Below, one piece after another: positions 48,245 to 60,400 of a stretch of 64,000 nt of DNA. Position 1 is the stretch's first letter, and the number at the start of each line of letters is the position of its first letter. Both the position numbers and the translations under genes were made by a program. The stretch is taken from contig OY720097.1 in the NCBI GenBank assembly GCA_963082875.1, positions 1,426,001 through 1,490,000 of the forward strand, in the 5' to 3' direction. Origin of the DNA: Corella eumyota (lineage: Eukaryota > Chordata > Ascidiacea > Phlebobranchia > Corellidae). The notes under the pieces were generated by a model that was not told where the DNA came from, ran no database searches, and saw only the letters and a list, made by a program, of their open reading frames with translations.

Positions 48245-48854
48245 ACTAGTACAACATTGATGCTTACATTATAAAAGTAGGGTGAAAAAAGGCATTTTTG
48301 GGGTTGTTGTTATTTTTTTGCAATTCGTATTTAATATTCAGTTGTTTACTAATTTTAATACTAGTCATAATACCTTATATTTAAGTGTAGTTGTAGCTTA
48401 TTTAAATAGCGCACTTGTTTAGATCTAAACTGGGCTTCTGCTATTAATGTAAAGTTCATTGCAATTTAAACGTTTTTGTGAATAGTTTGTAATTTGTAAA
48501 ATTCTAATTCGTGTTTTTGTGTATGTCACGTTTATGTTAGGGTTAAACGAAATCGAAACTCAACATAGTGTTTGTATATTTATTAAACAAGCTTCACATG
48601 ATGGTAAAGTACGATAACACCTGCAAATTTCACATTACTTTGCTGGATTATTTGCGTTGAGTGTTATCAGTCTTATGATTTGATTTTATCCAATAAAACA
48701 ATATATTACGATTAAGAAAAGATTTGAAGTTTTTTTGTTGAAAATGTTGGTAGATTTGGTTAAAATAAATGTCATAACCAAAAACGCCATTATACCAAAA
48801 TGAATGAGACTTTTTTGTTAACCTCATTTTACCCAAACCCCCTTCTCGGAAATG

Positions 48855-48920
48855 CTAGTTTATATCCAATGTATGCTAGTCTATATCCAATGTCTTTATT
48901 TTAGTCTATATCCAATGTTT
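48855..48920. repeat. Three-copy short tandem repeat
   Basis: The phrase TTATATCCAATGT or TCTATATCCAATGT occurs three times at intervals of about 22-26 bp between the SEC24 and LC3-like genes. Each copy carries a CCAAT pentamer, but the place, between two 3' ends, argues against a promoter. Confidence 0.6.
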
Positions 48921-49191
48921 TTAAACTAACTATAACGCCCAATAGATTGTCCCGTTTCTGGCATTTCAACCAATAAATCATGCTTTAGTTTGAGAGTTAT
49001 TCAGTCTCCGTTCTTTAACGTCAAATGTATATACAAATCATACAAGAAAATAAATTTTATTTGATCCTTCTTCCTTTAAATAATAGGTTGAAAAACTTTA
49101 CACAAACATAACTAGAAATAATATCAACATAATAATGGCCAACAGAACTATCATGGTAAGCATTTAGCCCTAAAAAACGCAACTTAAACAT

Positions 49192-49197
49192 TTATTT
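49192..49197 (-). terminator. AATAAA polyadenylation signal of LC3-like gene
   Basis: TTTATT on the plus strand reads AATAAA for the minus-strand gene, 80 bp beyond its stop codon. Confidence 0.4.
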
Positions 49198-49276
49198 ATA
49201 CTTTAACACTTTTTTTATACTTTAAAATTGCATAACTAGTTCTCGAAATAAACAAGTCACAACTCTGACTATGACG

Positions 49277-50830
49277 TCAGCCAAACATCTCTTGTGACGC
49301 ATACGTCATGTAAAGATACCCGTCTTCGTCCACGTATTCGTTGTAAACTTCTGTTATAGTCATGGACATGCTGGGCATCTTTCGTTTCTTTACAGTAAAG
49401 TACAAGGCCTGGGAAGATCCGATACACATTCTATTTCTGTAACAAACGATAGGGGTTATTTAAATGTATGTTAAGATAGCAAATTTAGCAGATATAAGCA
49501 AACAAATTGGCAAATTGAATACGATTTTTGTGGTGTAGACCATATAATAATACCCAAACCCAGTCTCAAGTTTTACAAGTTTAAGATATGAAAGACCTCA
49601 TATTATTACCACAACCCAGTCTCAAGTTTTAAAATATTATCAACCTCGTGGAACTACCCCATTCCAGTTCCATGTTGTAAAAGTTTAAGATAGTTTTAAC
49701 CACATGATATCACCCCAACCCAGTCCCAAGTTTTTAAAGATTTTTAACCCCATGATATTACCCCAACCCAGTACAAGTTTAAGATAGTGTTAACCACATA
49801 ATATTACTCCAAATCAGGCTAAAGTTGTGTAAGTTTAAACCAACTTTTAAATTCCTTAATGCCAACACAGTTTCCTGATATGTCAATTTAAGACATATTG
49901 AACGTCATGATATTACATCCACACAGTATTAAATTGCACCACAGTTTGCCGTTGTAATATGTCCTATGACAGGTCTCAAGTTGTGCAAGTTTTAAAGTGT
50001 TTACAACTTTTTGTTGGGTTAATGTTTATTAGTAAAAGTTATTTTCTTTGTTTTGTTTATGTTTACTTATTTTTCTTCTAAAATTGCATTTTTGAGCGGC
50101 AAAATTAAGTCGCTAAAGCGATTAATACAAACATAAACAACATATATTAACATACCTTACAATTGTAGCAAAATTACTCATCGTCATTTCGTTGGGGACT
50201 AAATACTTCGACTTGTCAAGAATTGGAAGATATTTTTCTTTCTCATATCTTTCCAGTATTATCTGCAATTAGTAAATTGGCAGTTTAAAGTAATTTTACA
50301 TTTAAAATACCACATAATACACAGCATACACATTACAAATATTAATAAAATTAAACCGCTAGTTGACAAATTCTTTCAAAAGTATTACATTTTTTAGAGT
50401 ATAAGCATATTAAACTAGTAGACATTACATGGACTTTGGCTTTGTACCCTGCGGTTATTTAAAAAGTATAGCATTATACGCATTAATGCGTTTATGTTGA
50501 GTCATAATATACATGATGTTACGTGTTTAATATTTCCAAAGATACACGTTTTGAAATAAAGAACTCACTGGTATTTTTGTTGGATATTTTTCTAGTATTC
50601 CATATACTTCTTGCTTTCTTGTCACTAAAATTAAACAATATAAATTAAATTTTAAGTAGTCGACAAAAAATATGATTACTGAGCTGAAACTAACGTAACG
50701 CCAGGCCTTTCTTAATACATACACATCAAAAATAAGTCAAGTTTATAAGAATAACAAATGCTATATATTACTAACGTAAAGATTTCGTTTCTTTGAACGA
50801 CTTATACGGTGTTGAATTTCTACTTGACAT
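49277..50830 (-). CDS. MAP1LC3: Atg8-family ubiquitin-like protein, LC3C-like
   Basis: An Atg8/LC3 protein is conjugated to phosphatidylethanolamine on autophagosome membranes. Four exons (50776-50830, 50569-50624, 50156-50262, 49277-49436) give 125 aa. Seen are the N-terminal helix (FKETKSLLTRKQEVYGIL), YPTKIPIILERYEKEKYLPI, the LIR-docking strand DKSKYLVPNEM (Tyr where LC3B has Phe), and the typical end YVDEDGYLYMTYASQEMFG. The extended serine-rich start MSSRNSTPYKSF recalls LC3C. The stop follows the FG glycine directly, so no C-terminal peptide needs removal by ATG4. The usual neutral loop before PSMS is basic (VKKRKM). Exon 3 must use the donor at 50155 (AAG then GTATG); the tempting one five bases earlier gives an immediate stop. 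Divergent from PGRMC, 2.3 kb away. Family certain; subgroup likely. Confidence 0.94.
49545..50000. repeat. 47-57 bp tandem repeat in LC3-like intron 3
   Basis: Six or more diverged units carry an ACCCAGTCTCAAGTT-like core followed by AAGTTTAAGATA and an ACCNCATGATATTACC-like stretch. Core starts are near 49560, 49617, 49673, 49720, 49768 and 49815, with weaker echoes near 49919 and 49970, so the period is 57, 56, then about 47 bp. The core resembles the body of the window's SINE (ACCCAGTCTCGAGTT on its minus strand). Confidence 0.7.
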
Positions 50831-53092
50831 TGATAAAATCTTGCAATACCTACAGCTCAATAAACAATAAAATTCAAAGTTTTAAGTATTTCCTTATTGT
50901 CTTTTGTGTTCTGTTTACTACCAGTCAGCTTTTGAAATGAAGCTCAAAATTTTGGTTTCGCGTCTCGTGCTTTGGGCTAGTTTGTTATCTGCTGTAAGCT
51001 AATATAAAAACCACGTTGTTTTTCCCTTCAAAAAATAAATGTTTTGGTAATAAATAAATATGTTAAACAAAATACGGTTGAAAAAATCTGATTTTTAAGT
51101 TGTTTTAGGCGCTTAAGTAAATAAATATACATTGGTCTTACTACACTCTATTGCAATAGATTACTAACACTTTATGCAATTTGTGTAAGGATGTTACATT
51201 ATGCTTTTAGAAACTTCTTTTTGAAATAACAAATTGATAGCATTATGCAATACTAGTAAATTAACTGCTATGTAAAATTTAAACTTGTTTGTTTTTGTAA
51301 TTCTTTTAGGAATTTTATCTTTTTATAAGTGAATTAGTTTTGTCAATATTTTATGTGAAAGCAACAGTTGTGAATTCGGGCGAAAAAGATAAGATTTTGA
51401 CGTTGAGCAAACGTGCTGTTTATCAATCATTTCAATGTAATTTTTTGAGCACACGGAGTTATGGAGAAAATGCGCTTTCAGACCAACGATAAGCCAGTTT
51501 TGCATTTAACCGACGTCAAAGAATATTCAAAGCTAAAATATCTCTTATGTCAAGAATTTATAAATACAAAAACAAATCGTTAAAGATGTATAACCTCTTG
51601 TGTGCTTTGTGCACTTATTAGTTTATAATTTTATTAAAGAATTATTAGATTAGATCAGCATAGAAAAGCAATTTTACTTGTTTAAGATAAAGATTCTAAA
51701 AGAGTAGGCAAAGATTGCAAAGAACTGCTCTCTAGTACCAATCTTAACATTTTTTATTGGTAGGTTATTAAACAAAATGCGTTCTTAAGACAAATGGAAG
51801 GAAAATTGATTCAAGCAAAATTTTTACCAGATTTTTAACAATTTTTGTTTCTCACCTAAATTACCTATTTTACATTATAAACAGTTAAACTTGTAGTTTC
51901 ATGACGAATTTAATTCATTAGTTATGCTAAAAAGTTTAAGTTAAAATCTGGTCGCAAGTGGGCAGTGGTAGTAGTAAATCACTATGCAGTTATGTTTTAA
52001 TGTTTAATTAGTTATATATCAACACTTGATAACAAACAAAACTTAGTTATTAAAAGATTTATCAGACAAGTTAATAATTAGCTAATTTGGTGATTTGCGT
52101 GAAAGGACCTTAAGGAATGGGACTAAACGTCGCATGTAATTCTATAAGTTACGCAGTAGTAAAAACTTATTGGCATTAGAATTATATAAAAACAATATAA
52201 ACATATGTTTGCGTAAGCTACTTAAAACAAAGGTTTGTTTATTTTCAAGAATACTTGTGCTACTTTTTAAGCAGTTAAGTCACCTTTGTTTATTTTCAAG
52301 TAGTTTGGCAAGATTTAGCGTAACTCAAATCGGTGATTTAACGCTAAATAAATAAGACCAAAGTTCGATAAAAATCGGTACCCCCTTAGACCGCAACCAC
52401 TAATATATTGTTATTTTTGTCAGGATGTTACGTTTAAAATTTAAGTAGTTTAAAGGGTTGGTTTACTGGCAACAAAAAAAGGACCATTTTAAAGCAATAT
52501 AACGTTTAAAGGTGCATTTGAAGCTAATAATAGCGGCCTAAGATAACTTATTTTTCGGGATTTGTGGCATAAATTAGTATTTTATTGTCAAGTTTTTTAG
52601 AGTTGCTTATGAATTTCTTCCCATAGATGCATAAGCGGGACTATTTTTTAATTAATTCGGCTTAAAAATACACATAAATAATAATTTGTAAACTTATAAT
52701 AAGCAGATATATTGATTTAATAATTACTAAATTTGCTTAAGGCCACGACTTTACAAAATTACATTTTTATGCCTGGCCACTTACAAAAATATAGTAAGCA
52801 AAGTTAGTATACTACATGTTTTCATTATTATTGTGAGAACTTTATTCTAGGCTACGTTTATAATTGCAAATGCATTCAGCTAATTAGCGTGGCTTTGCGC
52901 AAGTAAATAAATGGCTATTATGCTACTCTTAATAATAAAAATAAACTATAAAATATTTGTCGTTTATTTAAACTTGAGCCATAGTCAGATAGTTTGTTAT
53001 AAAATGTTCTTATATACTGATATATTTTAATTTGGACTAACTCTATTTTTAGATTATTTTTTGTAAAAATTTAAAATAACTTGTTTTTAAAT
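50831..53092. promoter_or_regulatory. Shared 5' region of LC3-like gene and PGRMC gene
   Basis: This is 2.3 kb between divergent start codons. I see no SINE and no copy of the ~120 bp repeat in it. Open frames here (for example minus strand 51323-51505, plus strand 52170-52355) have no recognisable protein or splice context. Promoters for both genes are expected at the two ends; no strong motif was identified. A distal enhancer or an unrecognised non-coding RNA is possible but unsupported. Confidence 0.4.
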
Positions 53093-55689
53093 ATGGACGA
53101 TGAAAAGGTAGAAGTTGAAAGTGGAAGCATTATTTCCAATATTTTGACAAGTCCTCTAAATCTTGCGTTATTGGGTCTTTGTGCTTATCTTCTGTATAAA
53201 ATTTTCAAACCATCAAGGGCAGAGGTAAGATGTATAATTTATATACTTTTAAATTAAATAACATGCTTCATGAGTTTTTTTTTATATCAGTTTTTGGGTT
53301 GAAAGGTTTTACGATTTTATGGGTAAGGGTGTGCTGTTATTACTAGTCTGTTTGTAACTGTAAGGGCCTATTGTTGAAGGATGTGGCATTGGTGCAACTC
53401 TAAACTCAAAAATTTTGACCAGTATATCACTTTATTAGACTTAAATGTATAGTTTTGGGATGGTGCAGTAATACGTATGGCATTGTCTCCTTAAACATTT
53501 TATTAGTTTAGTTTCTGTACCAATTAAAATTCTGTGTAGTAGTTAAAAAAGACTTTTTGTTATAAACAGCAATCAAAATTTAACGTATGCTTCAAAATTT
53601 AGCATATACTTTAGCGTATATTTAATTCTTAATTGCTTGAACAATTTTTCAAAATCTTTAAAATTTATGCCTTTTTACACAAATTTTAGTTAAACCGTAT
53701 ATACTTAAAAAAACACAATAGGCTATAGTTAAGGTTATAATTATTAAGAACCTAACACTTTTTCTAGAACTTAAATTTAATTATTAAAATTACATTTTAG
53801 GATGTTGTTAACACAAACCAAGAACCCCAGCTTCCTTTATTGAAAAAACAAGATTTTACTCTTTCTCAATTGAGGGAATACGATGGGATCAAAAATGAGG
53901 GAAGAGTGCTTATGGGGGTTAATGGAAAAGTTTTTGATGTAACCAGAGGAAAGGCCTTTTATGGACCAGGTTTTTATTCTTGTTTATTTTGTGAGGATTT
54001 AGTGTTACCTACAGCATGTTGTTGTGGTCAGAACACTTGACTTTACCCTATATGTCCCTTGGTTCAAACCTCACTGCTCTCATGCTGTAGCGCCCTTTTG
54101 TAAGTTGCTATAAATGGTTTTGTAAGTTGCTATAAATGGCCCTTTTGTAATATAACTTTTGCTGAGCCAACAATTAATCAGCAGTATAATTATCGGGAAA
54201 TTAAATTCTATAATATTCAGAACTGCCAAAGTCAACTTGAGACTGGGTCGGAGTAACAGTTGTTATGTTTAAGTAGTAAAGTCAACCTACTTTAAGGATA
54301 AATAAATAGAAAAAAATTTTCTGTAAAATACTTTATTTTAATTTAATGTGGTATATTATATATAATATTTTAATTGAGCAAATAAGAAAATAACATGAAC
54401 ACAAAAATGATAGTTAATTAAAGCACAGGACCCTTAATAACATCAACAACTTTTGTTTTCTGCATTAAAATAACCAGTAAAAGCATTAAAGTTGTATTGT
54501 TGTCATTATAATATGCCATAAAATATTGCAGTAAATAACAATCAAGTTTTTGTATAGGAAGTAGATATTTATATTTGCATGTGAAATACAATGCCGGGAA
54601 GTTTGTAATAAAGATTGTTTTTATTTACCCATGCAGTTAAAAAAATTGTGCCACCGATTCAATGTTTTTGTATAGGCTTACCTTCTTTATTATTATAAAC
54701 TCTTTTATTTTATGTTATCCTAATTTGTAGTTTGTTATTCTAAACTTAAATTGTATTTTCTTAAAGTTAAAATATCAACAAATAGTCTTAAGATGAGTTT
54801 ATTTTCCAATTACAACTTGTTTTGATTGTGTTGTTGGTTATATAATTTGTTTGTCAAGGTTGTTTTGATTTTCTTGTTCTCTATTTTTTAACTTAAAATC
54901 CTTTTTTTGTATCTTACAATTGACAGTGTGTAAAGGGATATTAAATATTCTTCAATAATGTTTAAAATTTTTCTATTTTATAGAGGGTCCATATGCTCTG
55001 TTTGCTGGCCGAGATGCATCACGAGGACTTGCTCAATTCCGATTGGACAAAGAGGCAATCAAAGATGATCACGACGACCTTAGTGACCTGTCACCAATGG
55101 AGCTAGAGAGCGTTAAGGAATGGGACATGCAGTTTTCCGGTAAGATTTTTGTTAACATTTTTTTTACAAAAAAGTGCAAATTTTTAATGATTATTTTTTC
55201 AAGTTGCAAAAGATATTTTATTTTAAATATGGTTATTTTTTATACAATTTTTTTAAATGTCATTTAACAGCTACATAATAAATTCATTGTATATATATGG
55301 TTTGCACATTTTAAGATAACCACTATGACATTTTGGTCTTGTACTTATTAATTGTTTTTAATAACTGTGGCAATTTTATATCTTTTTAAATACAATGAAA
55401 TCTTTCTAAATTATTCATATTATTCAACCATAATTTATACTATCCTGTTACTAAACTGCATAGTATGCTATTTTTAATTGTATTTTTTTAAATTTTAATA
55501 TTTATTTAAGCTTTTTTTATAACCAGCATATTGGTATTTGAAGCCTAATAACATAACAGAATAATTTTAATTTTTGTAGAAAAATACATTTATGTTGGAA
55601 GACTTCTTAAAAATGGGGAGGAACCGACCGACTATTCTGATTTTAGTGAAAATGAAAATTACAACGAAAACAAAAACAAGGATGATTAA
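53093..55689 (+). CDS. PGRMC: Membrane-associated progesterone receptor component (PGRMC)
   Basis: PGRMC proteins are single-pass membrane haem proteins with a cytochrome-b5-like domain; they bind and support cytochromes P450 and affect sterol metabolism. Four exons (53093-53224, 53801-53969, 54984-55139, 55580-55689) give 188 aa, close to human PGRMC1 (195). Seen are the N-terminal membrane segment [20 protein letters not shown], then [64 protein letters not shown] and [15 protein letters not shown]. The tyrosine in GPY (Tyr113 of PGRMC1, the haem ligand) and the KY pair (Lys163-Tyr164) are kept. The tail is acidic and Asn-rich with YSDFSENE. The intron 2 donor is the weak GTTTTT, but the phase and protein match support it. 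Intron 2 holds a SINE. PGRMC1 and PGRMC2 cannot be separated here. Confidence 0.96.
54014..54305 (+). mobile_element. SINE with internal 22-bp duplication
   Basis: A copy in PGRMC intron 2. Within it TTTTGTAAGTTGCTATAAAT occurs twice in tandem. The tail is worn. Confidence 0.82.
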
Positions 55690-56139
55690 AAAGTTATGAA
55701 TTTTACAACTAGGCCAACAACTCTAAACTAGAATAGGCTAAATGTAAAAAGCTTTTGTCATAAGCTTGGCATAAATTTAGTAAAAACTATTAAAAACAAA
55801 CAAAAAATAATTTAATAATAACAGGTTTATAGAAAAAAAAGATAAGTGTTCAACTGGGTAAATGTAACTAACAAACATTTAAGTTTAAAACTAACATAAT
55901 GTTACTGTTGTAGCGAAAAATATTTATTGCTATAAAAGCCCTTTAAAGTTACATTAAAAAATTTTTAAAGTTATATAACACTTCTATGTTATGTAAATAA
56001 CATTTACTAATTAAAAAAAATAATAATTTTGTTATCATAAATAATTTTATTTGTATTAAAACATATTTGCTTAATAGTTAATTGTTAAAATGCCTTGCTA
56101 GCCAATATATATAAACCATTTAGTGTAGTTATTACTCTA

Positions 56140-56145
56140 AATAAA
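56140..56145 (+). terminator. AATAAA polyadenylation signal of PGRMC
   Basis: AATAAA occurs about 450 bp after the PGRMC stop, within an AT-rich 3' UTR. Other A/T-rich variants lie nearer, so the site in use is uncertain. Confidence 0.3.
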
Positions 56146-57290
56146 GTTAAAAAATTGTATTAAGCTTATAAGTAGATTTAGTTATGTTTTAAACATTATG
56201 TTTCACTGCAATTTTGTATTTTAAAGATTAAAGTTAATTGTGTTAAGATACTGAAAAGTTAAAGTAACCATACTGTATATTTTTTTGTCTTGTTAATTTG
56301 TAAATATTTAAGAAAATTTCAGAATTTTTTAAAATAGTTAAAAATTTAAAAATAAACTTCCAAACTTAATCTTAGTTTCTTAACATACACTACTTATAAA
56401 ACAATATTTGCAATCATAGATTTTTAATTCCTGTTATAAATAATTTATATAGAATAATATAATTTTAATACTGTGTCAAGGTTTAAAATATTTTTTTGTA
56501 AATTGTTTACAACACCATGTTTAAAAATATTCAACATTTTTTAACATTAGTTTTCAGTATATGGTATATTTATAACTCAAAAATAATAACATTTTTATTC
56601 TTTGGTAATTTATAAAACAATTATTAAATTTATTTTCAAGTTGAGTTAAAATGTATTTTCTTTGACATTGTTTTTTTTTTAATTTCGTAAATCTTTTAAA
56701 ATTAAGATCTGTTTGTTGATTTGCATAGGGCCTTAGCGTTAAATGTTTAATGCTTCATTATTTATTAGTGTTTTGTTAAACGCGAATAAAGTTTTAATTC
56801 AACTAGTTTAAATACTTATGCTTAAATGCATAAGCAGTCAAGTTTGAAACAATATAATAACCTTATTTTATTTCCGTTAGGAGATAGTGTTGCGCTATTT
56901 AATATGTACATTAATACATTTTAAACTTTTTTACAATAAGTTTTAACATAAATTTTTACTTTATTGGCATGATTTTTACAATTTTTAAACATAAAATTTA
57001 TCCACTAGTTAAAGAAAATTCTTGATATATTTTAAAATATAACTCAATGATAAAGACAACTGGGGGGTTTCCATAACCAATAAGTCAAATGTATTTTCAC
57101 AAACGCTGGAAATTACATTTTTTATCATTAATTCAAAGAAAAAAATTTATTTGCTTTGTCGACTGTATTCAAAATCCCCCAAATTGATTAATTTATGCAA
57201 TAGAAAGAACAATTTATATTCCCCTAATTTAGTATTGCACATTTACTAACAACCAATTAAATTGAAGTAGCGTGACGCAATTGTATTTAC

Positions 57291-57310
57291 TCACGTGACA
57301 CGAGGTCATC
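57291..57310. promoter_or_regulatory. E-box patch upstream of FAXDC2-like gene
   Basis: The hexamer CACGTG, a perfect E-box, lies about 120 bp before the FAXDC2 start codon and is followed by ACACGAGGTCA, whose last six bases form a nuclear-receptor-like half-site (AGGTCA). This is a position-based suggestion only; short motifs of this kind arise by chance. Confidence 0.3.
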
Positions 57311-57416
57311 TATTATACTTATTTACATGTTTTAGTTTAACAAAATTGTCTGTGGGTGTGATTTTATTTGCAAGATTTAAACTTGTCTTTGTTTAAGTCT
57401 TTTATCAAATATAAAA

Positions 57417-60400
57417 ATGGAACTAACTGGCTTAAGGTCAGGGGTAAGTAAATATATAAATATATATTCTTGTTAATTAACGTTTGCACGTAACATTGCA
57501 GAAAGTGTCTTTTTTATAATTGTGGTTTATAAAAGTGTATAACATATATTTTTGCAGTTAAATTTAACATAATTAAAAAAGTTATTAAATATGTTTTTGT
57601 TTATTTGTAAAGTGACATTAAAAAATGCAACCAACAATATACTTTTACTATATTATATTTTGCTGTTACTAATATATTTTTTCCTAGTTATTTTGTATTA
57701 AAAGTAAAAAATAAATTTGTAAAAAAATGTCAACATTTGTTAAACTTTGTTGCACTTAACAAAACAAATAACAAATTGGATTTTGGACTTTTATACTTAG
57801 GTTTATTTGCCTAATAAACACCTTTCATAAAGCATTTACAATTTATATAAAAACATTATTATTGTAACAGTTATACTTAGAAGCAATCATGGTAGATGAA
57901 ACTAAAAATAATCTTTTACAGACTCAAAGTTTTTTCTCAAGTTTAAAGTCGGCAATATTTATTATTGGCACTTGTATTCTTGTAATTGCAGCAGCAAGAA
58001 ATTCATTAATATGGTAAGTTTGTTAAATAAAAGTATTACTAAATTAAATTTAATTTAAAATTTTTTGGGTATATAAAGTAAATGTGTATTTTGTTAATTA
58101 AAATTAATTGCATATCAATGCGTGGTGTATATAAAACTGGCAGAATGGTGTAGTGGTCAGAACACTCACTACACTACATGAGGTCCTGGGTTCAATCTCC
58201 GGTGATCGCATGTCGTAGAATCCTTAAGTAAAGTGCTATAAACGGGACAAACTCCTGCTGAGCCAGCACTTGATCAGCAGCATAATTATTAAGCAATTAT
58301 AATCTATAATATCCCAAACTGCTAAAGACAACTCAAGACTGGGTCGGGGTAACTGATGTTCCTCTATGTTTAGGTCGTGCACTCGACCTTCCCACATCGA
58401 GGATAAAGATATATACAAAAAAATGCTAAATAATGTATTATACCTGCATCCCTTAAAAAGATTTTCTTTTTTATAACTTTTGTTACCTCTAGCCCTATGT
58501 CTAACTAACAGTTAAAATGTTTTTTTTTGCTAATGACGTTTGGAAAAAAAAAATTAATTTTGTGCAAAGTTACATTTAAACATTGTTCATTTCAGGCACT
58601 TGGAACATATGTGGGGATTGTCACATAACTGGTGGAAACATTGTTGGATGCAAGTTTTAAATTTCTTTAACTATAACGAAGCCTTGGTGTTTGTTGTGGG
58701 TAAGTTTGTTTTAACAAAAGACCTTAATTTAAATGAAATGTAAGGTTATAAATAATGCAGACTATTAGCAATTTTAAAAATAATTAAAGAGCATTTAAGT
58801 TATAAATTTAAAAAATAATATTAAGTTTATAATCCCTGACTTGCAAACCAAGTTTTAAGGTTTAATTTTTTTTTGTTTTTCAGGGACTAATATTTTAGTA
58901 ACTGTGGCATTCTGGGGGTTTAATATTTTCCTACTTTTTATTGATGCTACTGGTAAGCCAGAATTCTTGCAGAAATACAAAATACAAGAAGAAAAAGATG
59001 TGCCAGTAAGTTTAACCATTATATCATCTTTGGTAAAACCATAATTTATAACTTAAAGTATGTATTCTTGTTAGCTAAGTTGGTTTTAGATACCAAATTT
59101 AAATAATAACACATAAGGTTACCCAACATATACTAAAATTTGTTTTTAATATGACAAAACTTGATTGTTTTTAGATTAAATATATTTGTATATATCAGTT
59201 TAGTGGTGAACTAAATTTTCATAGATAGTTATTATTAGTTTGTGAAGTTGCCACCACTTCAATTGTTCTTTTTTAACCAGCCAATATGTTGGAATATAAT
59301 TCATATTCTGTTATAGGTTGATCCTGTTAAGATGAAAAAATGCTTCTGGGCTGTAGTTCGTAACTTTTTCATCGGTTACATCTTTCTTTCCCTGTGTTAC
59401 CCACTTTATATATGGCGTGGTATGGCATGGGGCCCTGAATTACCAACTTTCCAAAAAGTTTTATTTGATTTTGCAGGTTGTTTGTTAGTTGAAGAGGTTT
59501 TATTTTATTACTCACATAGATTATTCCACCATCCTTATTTGTATAAACACATCCATAAAATCCATCACGAATGGACTGCTCCAATTGGTATTGTAGGGCT
59601 ATATTCCCACCCCATTGAACACATAGTAAGTACTTTTTTTTAAGAATTTAGTAGACACTTTATTTAAAAAGTCATACAATTATGTAAGCATGAGGTCGTG
59701 GATTCAATCCCCACTGCTCTTGTGCTGTAGCACCCTTAAGTAAGGCACTATAAACGGTATGAACTCTTGCTGAGCCAGCACTTAATCAGCAGTATAATTA
59801 CCGAGCAATTATAGTCTTTATAAAATCCCAAGCTGCCAAAGTCAACTTGAAACTGGGTCGAAGTAACTGTCGTTACTCTTTGTTTAGGTCGTGCATTCAA
59901 CCTTCCCACATCGAGGATAAAGATATAAAAAGGAAAAAAAAAATTTATTTAAAACTGTTATGCCCAAAATTATTTTTGTGTGTCGAATTTTTTTGTGAAT
60001 AGCCAATTTGATTACTTTATTATTCGTAGTATATACAATTATGTTAGATATTCTCCTTTTTTTTATTTCAGTTAGAATAGGCTAAAGTTTAACTGAACAA
60101 AAAACTTTTTTACGAAATTTTCAGGTCACTAATTTGGCACCAGTATGTATTGGACCATTAATTATGGGATGTCATTTAGCAACAACATGGTTATGGCTTG
60201 GTATAGCTTTGGTGAATACTTCTAACTCACACAGTGGATATCATTTCCCTAGTTTTCCTTCAGCTGAACAACATGACTACCACCATTTAAAGTAAGTAAT
60301 AATCCTTGTGCATTAAGTTAATTTTTTGTTGCTTATTAATATATATATTTTTTTTCATATTTATTTATCATTGACGTAGAGAAGTTGTCTTTACGACCTT

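Larger units (their letters stand above)
48245..49276. other. Convergent intergenic region, SEC24 to LC3-like gene
   Basis: This stretch holds the 3' UTRs of two convergent genes. A candidate AATAAA for SEC24 is at 48692-48697, and one for the LC3-like gene (TTTATT on the plus strand) is at 49192-49197, 80 bp past its stop. A three-copy short tandem repeat around TCTATATCCAATGT lies at about 48855-48920. No coding sequence is supported. Confidence 0.5.
55690..57416. other. Intergenic region, PGRMC to FAXDC2
   Basis: This space between two same-strand genes holds the PGRMC 3' UTR with a candidate AATAAA at 56140-56145, then very AT-rich sequence. A somewhat less AT-rich patch near 57260-57320 (GACGCAATTG, CACGTGACACGAGGTCA) is about 100-150 bp before the FAXDC2 start and includes an E-box CACGTG; it is the best promoter candidate. 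No SINE or coding sequence was seen. Confidence 0.45.

Noticed and set aside
49272-49279. Perfect TGACGTCA (CRE) at the LC3-like stop codon
   Set aside because: It overlaps the coding end and stop codon, far from any promoter; most likely chance.
51323-52355. Open frames between LC3-like and PGRMC genes
   Set aside because: About 60 codons each, no homology, no flanking splice signals in phase and AT-driven composition.
55690-57416. Operon-like trans-spliced pair PGRMC-FAXDC2
   Set aside because: Tunicate operons have almost no intergenic space; 1.7 kb with its own candidate promoter argues for separate genes.
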